From Asterias amurensis (lineage: Eukaryota > Echinodermata > Asteroidea > Forcipulatida > Asteriidae), in the NCBI RefSeq assembly GCF_032118995.1, contig NC_092650.1:3968001-4032000 (forward strand): a stretch of DNA of 64,000 nucleotides, written 5' to 3'. The position numbers and the translations under genes are program-made. This document shows positions 35,631 to 64,000 of this stretch, one piece after another. Each line of letters starts with the position of its first letter. Positions within the stretch are counted from its first letter, which is position 1. Below the pieces are notes generated by a model. The model was not told the DNA's origin. It made no database searches and saw only the letters and a program-made list of their open reading frames with translations.

Positions 35631-35912
35631 ATTACAAGGGCACTATTTGGTTTGGGTAAATTTGTCTGTACACACTCAAAGCAAACGATGCACTTTTATA
35701 GTGTCCATCATATCTCAAAAAGGCTGGATGATCTTGGAGTAGAAGAGGCACCAAGGCCAAAACCAGGGCAACAGAGGTTTAGGCAGTTCCATAAGCCATT
35801 GGGAGATATAGTGAACACATTACAAGGGCACTATTTGGTTTGGGTAAATTTGTCTGTACACACCCAAAGCAAACGGTGCACTTCTATAGTGTCCAGCATA
35901 TTTCAAAAAGGC
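35631..35912 (+). repeat. Direct repeat, about 95 bp, spacing about 186 bp
   Basis: TTACAAGGGCACTATTTGGT through CTCAAAAAGGCT occurs at about 35631-35732 and again at 35819-35912 with few differences. An open frame spans both copies but does not resemble a known protein. Confidence 0.8.
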
Positions 35913-36659
35913 TAATTGGAAGATCTTAGTAAAAGTGTATTAATTTTGGTTTTTTACCCATACACCGATGTGTGTTAGCACTGTATACTCAGCCTGTGAA
36001 ATTTGAATGCAACAAACGAACTGCTTTATTCCCAAGACACTGATTTTCTAGCGAGGACATCTCCTTCCAACTACCACTAACATAAATAATAATCATAATA
36101 ATAAGTATCCATTAGGCCACATAAAAAGAAATTTGTTCATCGTCCTTTTTCTTTGCGGATGGGGGAGGGAGGGATTTGTTTTTTTTAAGTTTTGTTGACA
36201 TGCCAAATATGAAATCAAGAATAAAGAAATCATCACAATCACTATAAAACAGATGGTTTGTGTTTTTGATGTTTTCAATAGTTTTGTCAAACAAATTTAA
36301 CTCCTAGATGACATTTTCTGTAAACTTTTTCAAACAACTAAGCACAGTGTAGCCCCAGTAAATATTTGAAGAATCGTTCTTGCTTTGCCAACATGAATAA
36401 AAACCTTCTTAAAACATCTTTTCAGACCTGTACATTTTGAAAAAAAAATTAGCTGAAAAATTTGGGCAGTAAAAGTATAAAGAGATATCCAGACATGGGG
36501 ATTTTTTTTTTTGTTAATTAAAAAAATGGGGTCGTTTTTTTTTTAACAATCGGGCAGGACGATCAACAATTTTCTTTTTTTATCTGGCCTTAGGAGCTTT
36601 TAAACATTGTATCCCTGAGACCATATCAACCCCTTTCAGAAATGAAATTTTTCAGTCTT

Positions 36660-37060
36660 TTGTCTGATTTCAGACATGTTTAAAGTCTACCTTGTAATAA
36701 AAAATAATCTTTGATCTACTTCTCTAGCACTGAGGATATTGTTCCCAAAAGCTCCTTGGAATCTAGAACTCCAAAGGGTGACCAACAGGTTGAAATGCCA
36801 TCATTTCAATGTATCCCTGAAGATTTGAATCCCAGTTTCAGACCTGTTTTCGGCATTGACTATCATCCCTGCCCTTTGGAGAATGCAGCACCGTTGGCCA
36901 AACTGGCGCACAGGCTGCAAATCATTCACATCAATAACCTCAACCCTCACAGGTACTTATTTGCTCCTTGGTGATGAGAAGCAATTAAAGTTAAGTGTCG
37001 TGCCAAAGAATAGGAGTGTAACGAGTTTTGAACCCATACTACCATGACTTGGCCATCAGA
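36660..37060. repeat. Dispersed repeat of unknown type
   Basis: TTTGATCTACTTCTCTAGCA ... TTCCCAAAAGCTC recurs in reverse at about 24240-24315 in CTNNBL1 intron 8, so the 87-codon open frame here is probably not a gene. Confidence 0.45.
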
Positions 37061-37144
37061 AATAGACTTAATCTAGACCACTCGGCAAGGATATGCTACA
37101 GGGTTGTGAAACTAAGGATTCTCAGAAAAGCGAACTTAACTAGC

Positions 37145-37491
37145 TTAAAGGCACTGGACACTATTGGTACATACTCAAAATAATTGTTAGCATAAAACCT
37201 TAATTGGTAACAAGTAATGGGGAATTGTGATAGTATAAAACATTGCGAGAAACGGCTCCTTCTGAAGTATAATAGTTTTCGAGAAAGAAGTAATTTTCCA
37301 TGAATTTGATTTTGAGACCTCAGATTTAGAATTTGAGGTCTCGAAATCAAGGGTGTTTTTTTCTTTCCCGCAACTTCCGACGACCAATTGATCTCAAATT
37401 TTTACAGGTTTGTTGTTTTATGCATATGTTGAGATACACCAAGTGAGAAGACTGGTCTTTGACAATTACCAATAGAATACAGTGTCTTTAA
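37145..37491. repeat. TTAA-ended foldback, AAGGCACTGGACACTATTGG family
   Basis: Both TTAA ends present; slightly shortened arms. Confidence 0.8.
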
Positions 37492-38642
37492 GAGCCACAT
37501 GGCTGAATTGAGAGAAGACAAGGAATGAAGTTTCGTTTGTAGCAAAACCACAGTTCCCGGCAGGATTCGAACCGTGGTCCTAGAAATGGAAGTTAATGAA
37601 AAATAACACTAGGCCAACCCGACCGCTCAATTCGACTGAAAGAATGTTCTACTGGAACCTGGAAGTTGTTTATTTTTACCAACATAATTAATACTGTACT
37701 CAAAAATAATTATCACAAACAGTAAGGTTACATCAAATATCATTGCATTGAAATCTCTAGCAAGATATAAAAAATATATATCGAACCATCAAAAAACTCT
37801 CATCACAATCAGAGTACAAATGTTATCAAATGCTACATTTGATATCACAAAGTTTCAACCATTCACTCTATTTAGACATTTCAGTTCAAAGCGAAGATCT
37901 ACCTCTGTATTTTGTACTAACCACCATCTTTTTCCTACATAAGCGTGTTTAATTATTTATCCAAACCATTTACGACATCAATGTGGTTTTCCTACCGGGG
38001 CAAATTCTGTACACAAACTTTTCTCATGGTGTTTTCTTTTTCTTTGGCATAACAACAAATCATTAAACTTGCCTATAGTTACCTTCTAAATATTCCTATG
38101 TTTACCCCTATGTTAGATATTAGATTAAAAATTTCATATTGTTTTTTGTTTTTTTTCAGAGCTCAGTTGGGGGTACTGAGCTCTGGAAAAAAAAAAAAAA
38201 AAAAAAAGAAATTTTATTCTGTTATCTAATATTGGGGGAAACAGAGATAAAGAAGATGTTAAAATCCACACCGGTATTGTGGAAAATGTCTTTAGTTGCA
38301 TAGACATGATAGGATGATAAAACCCGCTTAACAAAATTGATGAGTACAGATAGTAGTCTTGGTTTGGAAACTGACCAAAGGAAGATAAAGATAAAGGGAC
38401 ATGAGACCCACAATGGGACCCTAGGAAATGTTGAGGTTTATTATGCTCTAAGGTGCATTGGTAGCATGTACTAGGCTTATTTTACATTATTGTAATTTTA
38501 CATTGTTGTTGCCAGGCATATATTAGGCTTTTTTTTTAGCACATTATCATTTCTTTTTTTTTACGCGTAATTCCGCGGAAGGGTTGCATGCCTGCCTTGG
38601 GTGTGTCACTGCTGGTTGGCTGCAGAAGGTAGTAGGCCTGCC

Positions 38643-38759
38643 GTCGATTTCACCAAACTCTTCCTAACTTCGGATTAATCTAAGAACCTAGGATGAGTTA
38701 GAATGAGTTACTCGTCCTAACTCGAGAGATAGGATTAATCCTAGCGTTTCTTGAAACCA
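38643..38759. repeat. Short inverted-repeat element, TTTCACCAAACTCTTCCT family, second copy
   Basis: Same ends as 27067-27233 with a shortened centre; 420 bp beyond the NSMAF stop. Confidence 0.7.
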
Positions 38760-39003
38760 GCTGCTGGTTGCGTCTTGCATTTAAATAAACACAAAACTCA
38801 ATGGTTATAAAACACAAGTGTGGCATTCCCTTATTCATTGCTTGGTTTCGATTAGAAAAGCCTTTAAAAAAGTGATAATGCTGTGTGTTTGGGGGAGTGG
38901 GGGGGGGGTTATTCCCACTAATTGGTAGAATTATATTTACCAAATGTTTTGATATGTTGAAAAAAAGTATGATTTACAAGTACAACAGCCATTTAATTAA
39001 CAT

Positions 39004-39063
39004 ATCTGAAAACTCTTTTAAGAGTTTTCAGATATCTGAAAACTCTTTTAAGAGTTTTCAGAT
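39004..39063. repeat. Two identical 30-bp palindromes in tandem
   Basis: 39004-39033 and 39034-39063 are identical; each has 14-bp complementary arms around TT. They lie about 45-105 nt past the NSMAF poly(A) signal. Confidence 0.97.
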
Positions 39064-39106
39064 AAAAAAAATAATCTTTATAATTATGTGACGAGTTACA
39101 TATAAA

Positions 39107-39112
39107 TTTATT
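39107..39112 (-). terminator. Poly(A) signal AATAAA of NSMAF
   Basis: On the minus strand, AATAAA occurs about 70 nt after the NSMAF stop codon. A tandem pair of palindromes starts about 45 nt further downstream. Confidence 0.6.
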
Positions 39113-39179
39113 GCATCACTTCTTGACGGTCCTTAACAACCAGCTGCTCTTATTGACCTCTGACCCCATCAGATTAGGG

Positions 39180-57695
<18,516 letters not shown>

Positions 57696-58777
57696 GACTG
57701 AAATTGAAAACAACGCCCTCTCTTGGTCACTTATTACCAGCCAGTTTACACAAAATCAAGTTGCATAAACAAAAAGTTGTCTGCTAAGAAAGGGAAAAAG
57801 AAACTGTCTGGAATGTAAGTTGTTTTCTTTATTAATACACATATTTTCCGTAGCATGCCCTCTCTTTTTACCACCTGCTTGCTCATCATTTAGAGCAGCA
57901 TCCGAACGGATCAAAGGAAAACAAAAATCCGTATCCCGCCACCACTTTTTCTCTCAATTTTTACCAGGAAAGCAAAAGTAACCACACACACACACACACA
58001 CACTGCACAGTTTAGCATGTTTAGTGACACTGACAGTGCACCCAGAGGTAGTAGGTAGGTTCAGATTTTGGATATTAAAATTAGAATGCAGTAAGAATTA
58101 TTTTTCAACTTATTAATCAGTCATATAAATGAGGGCATAACACTGATTCGAGGAGAAAGACCTCACAGTACATTGTACTAAACCACAGTACACCGTACTA
58201 AACCAGTAGGGCCTTGCAAAAGATTAAACATTGATATTTGATAATAATTAGACAAGGGTTGTAATGTCAATGACTGTAATTTGTTAACAAAATTGTTGTT
58301 TTTTTTCCAGAGAATTGCTATCAAAGGTTATGGATAAGAGTAAAATCAGAGTTTGACAATAAGGTTTATCGCGATTCAAAACTGCAAGACTCAGTAACTG
58401 GGGCGCTTTACTCCTTTTTTTCGAAAATTTGTCATTGTACGACCGATAATAATGACAACATTTTGGAAAAAAAGGAGTACAGTGCCCCAGTAACTGGGTT
58501 TAAGGCAGAGGGGGCATTCGACGGCTGCGGTGTATGTTGTCATGCAAGATGTGCCCACCCATGGCCTATATCTCTGTGTGGGTTCAACAGCGCCCTCTCT
58601 TGATATTTTGCCACTCCAGATAAACCTTATGACTGTGATGTCTGGCTGAATGTTCGTGCAAACCCTCTCTCAGCTAGCAATGCTGATAAATTAAATAATT
58701 TTGGTCGTGTTACACCTGCTGTTATATTATTGTTTATTTCAGCGTTTCCAGTTTTGATCGAATCAACATCAAGAAAG
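57696..58777. promoter_or_regulatory. Shared upstream region of NSMAF (left) and CMC2 (right)
   Basis: Start codons are about 1.08 kb apart. The CMC2 ATG lies in an exon that starts at 58743 after TGTTTATTTCAG, so CMC2 probably has a non-coding first exon in 57.8-58.1 kb. The region holds a fragment of a GCCACCACTTTTT foldback family (57930-57975), a short CA run (57979-58002), a GTGACACTGACAGTG motif near 58022 and a small inverted-repeat element at 58391-58498. The promoter role is inferred from layout. Confidence 0.55.
58391..58498 (+). repeat. Short inverted-repeat element upstream of CMC2
   Basis: CAGTAACTGGGGCGCTTTAC at the left, GGAGTACAGTGCCCCAGTAA at the right, TGTACGACCGATAA inside. 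Same family as 30655-30775. Confidence 0.75.
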
Positions 58778-60362
58778 ATGCATCCCGATCTGTCACCACA
58801 CCTACACACTGAAGAGTGTAACCTGACAATACGACTTCTACTACAGTGTCATAAAGATGTAAGAAAGACTGACAAATAAACCTTTCTCTACGGTGGCACG
58901 CACCGTACCAATCAAAAGGCAGAATCTTTGTAAATGGTGTGTCAGACCAGTTCTTTGTTCGTTCCGCGTCACAAGTTAACTTAATACATTGGAAATTGAA
59001 ATACGAGGAAAGTTATAATTCACAATTTGAGAGAAACAAAAGTGTGAAAATATGATCAACAGTGTACCCACCTTAATTACAAAGACTCTTCACAAGGGTT
59101 GACAGGATGGTCTAGCTCACTACTGGATCCATTGCAACTTCTTGGCAGTTGTATTGTTAGCCCATGAGGTGTGTGTCACCTTGCAGGTCTAATTAATAGG
59201 CCCTATAATGTCATTTTGATTGCCACATTAAAAGACACTCTACCGCCTTTAGCATTTCCGAGAAATAAGATACATGGGTTTGCAAGGGTTCTGGGGTATT
59301 GAGTTTGTCTTAGGGACCGTTCAGAATTAAGGTCGGTTTATAGTCGGTCGCGCGATGGAAATCTTGCGCCTGATCCTAAGACTAGGCCTATCAAAATGTT
59401 TACAATTTTTTCTCAAAATAGTGGGTGGGTCAAACGAAAAAAAAAAAGTCGAAATTCAGTTCATAATTAAAATAGTACAGGAAAACAACACAAAATTGTT
59501 AAGCAATGTCCAGGGTAGAAAAGTCTTTCAGTATGAAAGTAAAATTTGAGTTGGTTGGATCTTTTGTCTTTAGGCTATCTGATGATATTTAGCTATTTTT
59601 GTTTTCTTTACACAGAACCCAGTCTCAAAATTTATGGGGAAGTGCAACCAGCAAGACACAGAACTTCACAGGTGCTTGAAAAAAGAGGTACAAGTAGCCA
59701 GAGCTCAACATTTCTGGGATGAGAGTCCCGAGGCCAGTGATTTTAGTGTCAAGGGGGAGGGGGGCGGGCAGTAAACAGCCAGACAGGCCCATTCATATAG
59801 TTGGTTTAAAAAAAATATCAATTGTTGAGTTTGTGCAAGGAACCTAACCATACTTGTTTCGTAAAAAGTAGTGCTTTCTGCTCTTCCAGCCATGCTCCTA
59901 GTGGATCTTACCTATAATTATGGACTGTGAAGAGGGGTAATCCTGTTTCAGCCTAAGGAGTAGGTGCCAATGTATCCCTGGTGGCAGTTGATTTGGATTT
60001 GGGATTTGGAGCCAAAAACAGTTATGTGCAGCCCTCACCTTGTAGTGGACCTGGCCGGGGCCTTGTGATAGAGGCTATCTCTCATTTTTAATTTTTTTTT
60101 CAAATGTTAAAACCTTTCACAAGAACTTGAAGGTAACATTAAGCAACGTCTTGTGAAAAAACATCCTGAAGTCGGGAAAAATCTTGACAAAAAATGACAT
60201 CTTCTAAAAAGAGATGAATATCGAGTTTACTATTTGTTTCTTAGAATTCAGAAAATAATCTCAGTGTCTTTTCTTCTCCCTCAGTATCTTGAAAAACTGG
60301 CTGCCAACAAACTGAAGACAACAGAGAGACGACAAAGAATGGGTCTCCTCGAACAGTCGTGA
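58778..60362 (+). CDS. CMC2: COX assembly mitochondrial protein 2 homolog (twin CX9C), complete, three coding exons
   Basis: Cmc2 is a small intermembrane-space protein that helps assemble cytochrome c oxidase; its helical hairpin is held by two disulfides formed after Mia40 import. Exons: 58778-58858, 59616-59687, 60285-60362 (TGA), all phase 0, giving 76 residues (human CMC2 has 79). The start [14 protein letters not shown] is nearly identical to the human protein. The first CX9C is [11 protein letters not shown] and the second [11 protein letters not shown], one per exon. The tail [18 protein letters not shown] is basic and helical. No presequence is present, as expected for Mia40 substrates. 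The nearest clear poly(A) hexamer is far downstream (AATAAA near 61518). Confidence 0.95.
59900..60240. other. CMC2 intron 2 sequence, nothing recognised
   Basis: No repeat or exon was identified in this part. Confidence 0.4.
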
Positions 60363-60635
60363 TCAATACATTCAATGCAAAAACCAAGATGACGATGTCA
60401 ACTAACTCATCTAAACGAGAACTTTTAAACAAGAGACTCTACGAAAGCAGTGACCAGCTTTGCCGTTTCCACAGTTGTCGCAAGAAGGGTATTTGTTGTG
60501 AGAAGCTATTTGTTGGGACAAGTAGGGTTTCATTTGAGGAGGATCAGCGTCCAGGTGTGATGAATCTTGGATACCAGAGTCAGCTGAAATGGATGTGGAG
60601 TGTGCATTCAGTCGCTCACCATCATCATGAAAAAT

Positions 60636-60960
60636 GACAAGTTGACTCTAGTGGGATTTGAACCTTAGACCTCCGGATTAACATGACGGTGCTCCACCAA
60701 CAGAGCTATCTAGGTCTCCCTATATTGTCAATATCTTTGTGTTGGGATTCCAGTCAGACGCCTTTTAATTTGTAACTGCCGTGTAGCCAGGGATCACATC
60801 CAGTCTATGATACAACCTGGGAAGTGGCAGTTAAGGGGGATGCAACTTTTATTTTAATTTTAAATATCAAGTAACAAACTACAAGGGAAACTGACTGGGT
60901 AAGTTTGTGATTTAACAAAGACAAATTTACCAGGAGCAGGATTTGAACCAAGGGCATCCA
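60636..60960 (-). repeat. Two tRNA-Asn-like SINE copies after CMC2
   Basis: 60636-60780 has the head (AGATAGCTCTGTTGGTGGAG on the minus strand) and the TTGTCAATATCTTTG body; 60878-60960 has a decayed second one. Confidence 0.65.
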
Positions 60961-61627
60961 TACTATTTTGTCCAGTCAGTTTCTTCCATGGTTTATTATT
61001 TGTAAGAATACCTCTACACAGATGAAGGGACATGTTAAAGACAAAGTATACCTTTGGTTGGTTGATTGCTCAATCCTACATAAATGTAGATGTATGCAAT
61101 ATAATTAGTTTTTGGGGATACTCAACTGAATTGTACAACCAGATTCATTAGTCATAACACAGCGAGGTATATTGTTCCATTGGATAGAGAGTTTACTGGC
61201 CTGTGGTTAAAATAACTGGCCTCATACCTACGGTACAGTGACACAAGAAGCCCTGCCTTGTGCAATGTTTTGAGCTTTACATGGTGTGGATAATGGGAAG
61301 TAAATAATACTAGGAAAATGGTGGGTTCAACCATGTGTAAATCTCTTTTAAAAGGAAGGTTTGGGGGAAATTGAGGGATAAACTGACTGAATGAAAAACT
61401 TGTGTTTTTTGTTCCTGTTCCCAGAAACTGTTTATTACAATAACATTTCTCAAAATACATGTTTACACTCGTTAAAATGGATGTTTAGTTTTCCTGAACA
61501 GTACAACAGCAATTCAATAAAGTATGAAAACTTTAAAAAAACATCGCCAATGATGGCTTACTTAAAAAAGAAACAAGAGAAATTATTTATGATAGAAATT
61601 TGAAAATTTGTTTTGAAATGGTCAGTC

Positions 61628-62255
61628 TAACCATGGAGGAAGGAGCTCGAACGAAGGAACTTCAAAAGTCGAACCTGCGGTACCGCGGTCGTTTAACAAC
61701 ACCTCGTAATCACCGACATACCTTATACAGAACAATGGGCGACCTGGCGTATGTGAGTTTGCGCGTGCGCACTTGGTTCTTCACTCAACCATGGTGTCGT
61801 ATGTCGTATGGATATAATACAGAAAAACAACTTTTTTGAGACCTGATAAAATTGTGTACACTTGTGCTCACCAAATCGAAAAACACAATTGAATACCAAC
61901 CACCCTCGTGCTAATACCCAAATTTTGAACCACCGCTAGTGACCGGAAAGTCAAAAAAAATGAAAAAATATGCCATGATGTTTCAGTGAAACACCACAAA
62001 CGGTAAATGAAAACGTGTATATTCACAATTCTTGTCTCCAATGATTCAACTTTACACGAAGGCAACGGTGCAGAGCGGCGGTACCGCACGTTCTGTACAA
62101 AGAAATCTAATCCTGCTCGTTAATCGGCCGTCCAGCTGGAGGTCTCCTATCTTTTTCCACTGGTTAGACGGGGGCATTGTCAGGGTATTCTTTTGTTACT
62201 CTGCGGTTTTGCGGGTCGTTCGAGCTCCTTCTATTCCTTCCTCCATGGTCTAACA
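61628..62255. repeat. Imperfect large inverted repeat
   Basis: CCATGGAGGAAGGAGCTCGA at 61631 has a reverse partner at about 62215-62250, and GCGGTACCGC pairs with GGCGGTACCGC near 62078. The centre is unique. Each arm begins a short ATG frame (MEEG...), but neither resembles a known gene. Confidence 0.45.
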
Positions 62256-62480
62256 AAATCTCCGATCTTGATACTTTTAAACAAGAGGGGTACTTATGGC
62301 TAAAGTATTACTCCTGTAAAAACAGATTGCTGAATGAGAAATATGTTTTAGCGTTAGATAATTTCCAAGTTGGTTTTTCCCCCCTTCACATGTTGTTTGT
62401 GTGGGTTCAAAAAACAAAAACCATGAAGTCCCGCAAAATCATTGAAGGAGCCGGATCGATATTGACCTCTGGATCCCTAT

Positions 62481-62686
62481 AAGGGCCTTGTCACACGAGG
62501 CAACTTTTGCAGGCAACCAACTGCAGTGCATGCTACAGAACCACTTTGGTAGCAAACGGGCCATGTTTCAAACATTGTATTACGATCCACAAGAGAAGAA
62601 GGTGAACATTCCAATGTGAATGCTTTTTCTTCATGGAGATTGCCTGGAACTGGTTGTCCGTAAATTGCCTCGTGTGACATGGCCCT
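62481..62686. repeat. Short inverted-repeat element, AAGGGCCTTGTCACACGAGG family
   Basis: Left AAGGGCCTTGTCACACGAGG and right TTGCCTCGTGTGACATGGCC pair. The right-hand part also occurs at 17625-17705. Confidence 0.75.
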
Positions 62687-62990
62687 AAAGCCTATCTTTT
62701 CTCTGGAAATACGGTGGCAGCGGTGGGATACAAAAAAAAATAGTTTTGGCAAATGTGTACATGTACTTCCATCGACTTTATTTAAGGTGTCCAGATCATC
62801 AAGTTTTAGGCATTTTTTACCCTTTTTGAAGTAAAACTAAAAAAAATTCTTGAGAATTACTGAAGAAATTACAGAACAAGATCTGATTGTGCCTTAGTCT
62901 GATATAGGAATCCATTTTTACTGAATGACGTTTCCTTTGTGATCATTGTGATCACTACTTATGTTATCTTTATAAAATTTTCTAAACCAG

Positions 62991-63136
62991 AGGGGCTGAA
63001 AACACAACAAAGATCACTGTACATATTATTTGAAAGCAACAAACTAGAAAATAGACTACGTACTGATTCTCTAAAACGTAAATACTTTACATATCGTAGG
63101 AAAATGGCACACGTTACACTTAATGTTAAAGAATAA
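62991..63136 (+). CDS. Possible terminal exon of an unknown gene
   Basis: A pyrimidine-containing tract ending TTCTAAACCAG is followed by an open frame to a TAA (GLKTQQRSLYILFESNKLEN, then ending AHVTLNVKE), and AATAAA overlaps the stop region. No upstream exon could be linked and no family is recognised, so this may be chance. Confidence 0.2.
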
Positions 63137-63562
63137 AATGTTCATTGATTGTCAAAATATGTATTAAAAGTGCAAAGAAGTTTTAGTGACCTCACATGTT
63201 GATCCTAGCAGACTCTTTTATACCAGTGTGCTTGGTATATTTTCTTTGTATATTAAAAGTGTCAAATAATGTGTGCAAAATAAATGAGTACATACATTTC
63301 AATCTATGGTTAGATCAGCTATGTGTCCATTTCATTCGTTAACTTTTTGTGAAAATATCTGTGGAAACTATTGTGAAACATTTGTAAAATTATTGAAAGT
63401 TACTCTTAAAAAAAAAAAAGTTTATATCTGGTGAAAATTTCCTTTGGGATTCAATATCATTACCCCCCCCCCCAAAAAAGGCAATCTCTAATCATTGTAT
63501 TTGAACACGTTATGAAAAGCATTTGTTTATTAAATCAAAGGAATGATCAACAGATATTTTTC
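63137..63562. other. Intergenic or intron, AT-rich
   Basis: A fragment at 63206 (CCTAGCAGACTCTTTTAT) belongs to the hairpin motif family described for 53306 and 55840. Otherwise nothing is recognised. Confidence 0.4.
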
Positions 63563-63963
63563 CTAACACACCTCCAGGCAAATGGTAGAAATCTCATGGC
63601 CGAAAAGAGTGCTGGTGGTGTACAAGTCATAGCCGGCACGCATCATGTAGAACTCGGCGCAGACGTAAGGGTAGGCAATGCAGGGCAGATTGCCGAGATC
63701 ACGGACGTACTCCAGGTTATCGAAACGCAGTTTGTCCTGGCCGACCTCGATCGTCTGACTGGCTTGATCGCTGTTCAATGCCTGCTTGATGATTTCTGTC
63801 TTAGCGCCCCCGCCGTTTGAGCGTGTCGCGCTCCAGAGTTTGACTTTCCAGATTTCGGTGCCCTGGATGTTGCGCTCGATGTTTAGTATGTCGACAGTCA
63901 GTTTCAGGCCGTAGTTGTTGGTGACGCCGTACAGCTCTAGACGAGTTCTGCCGAAGCTTACAT
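63563..63963 (-). CDS. Exon of an unidentified gene (about 130 residues, partial)
   Basis: A TTTTATCCAG acceptor leads into an open frame that begins in mid-codon: VSFGRTRLELYGVTNNYGL, then KLTVDILNIERNIQGTEIWK and on to AEFYMMRAGYDLYTTSTLFG. The frame either ends EVC-stop at 63563 or splices out at GAG/GTGTGT (63572). Coding character is strong: GC-rich third positions, few rare codons, and far higher GC than the flanks. The alternating hydrophobic pattern suggests beta strands, and four Cys suggest an extracellular or lumenal domain. I do not recognise the family. The upstream exons lie beyond the right edge. Confidence 0.7.
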
Positions 63964-64000
63964 CTGGATAAAAGTGTAATTAGAAAAAAAGCCGAAACAA

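Noticed and set aside
36711-36974. 87-codon frame as a gene
   Set aside because: Part of it recurs in reverse in CTNNBL1 intron 8, so it is a dispersed repeat.

Overview
The window is animal nuclear DNA. It has short phase-compatible exons with GT/AG borders, long AT-rich introns and very many short inverted-repeat transposons and tRNA-derived SINEs. Protein similarity and repeat style suggest a deuterostome invertebrate, most plausibly an echinoderm and perhaps a sea star; this is an inference, as nothing here names the species. I see no bacterial genes, CRISPR arrays or intact retroelement genes.

Six recognisable host genes lie in order. (1) The 3' half of cytoplasmic alanyl-tRNA synthetase (AARS1), plus strand, ten exons, 362-9549, entering from the left edge. 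(2) A five-exon enoyl-CoA isomerase/hydratase-family gene, plus strand, 14751-18112, ending in a peroxisomal-type ARL tripeptide. (3) CTNNBL1, minus strand, twelve exons, 29525 down to 20348. (4) ENY2, plus strand, four exons, 31012-33383. (5) NSMAF (FAN), a GRAM/BEACH/WD40 protein, minus strand, 24 exons, 57695 down to 39180. (6) CMC2, a twin CX9C mitochondrial protein, plus strand, three coding exons, 58778-60362. A GC-rich exon of an unidentified minus-strand gene occupies 63563-63963. The models of genes 2-6 were assembled by hand from splice sites and stay in frame from ATG to stop.

CTNNBL1/ENY2 and NSMAF/CMC2 are two head-to-head pairs with start codons 1.0-1.5 kb apart. Around both shared promoters the same two small inverted-repeat families sit at nearly the same distances from the start codons. 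The genes have no obvious joint pathway: translation, fatty-acid metabolism, splicing, chromatin/mRNA export, TNF-receptor/sphingomyelinase signalling and cytochrome oxidase assembly.

The rest is repeat biology. There are at least ten foldback families; three end in TTAA, and one nested insertion proves the TTAA duplication. A 608-bp foldback has arms made of a GC-rich minisatellite, a core of telomere repeats and an 8-bp target duplication. Other items are two long minisatellites, tRNA-Leu-like and tRNA-Asn-like SINEs (two of them inverted dimers), an uninterrupted 41-bp-arm palindrome in ENY2, a duplicated palindrome just past the NSMAF poly(A) signal, and two local duplications of NSMAF exon borders.
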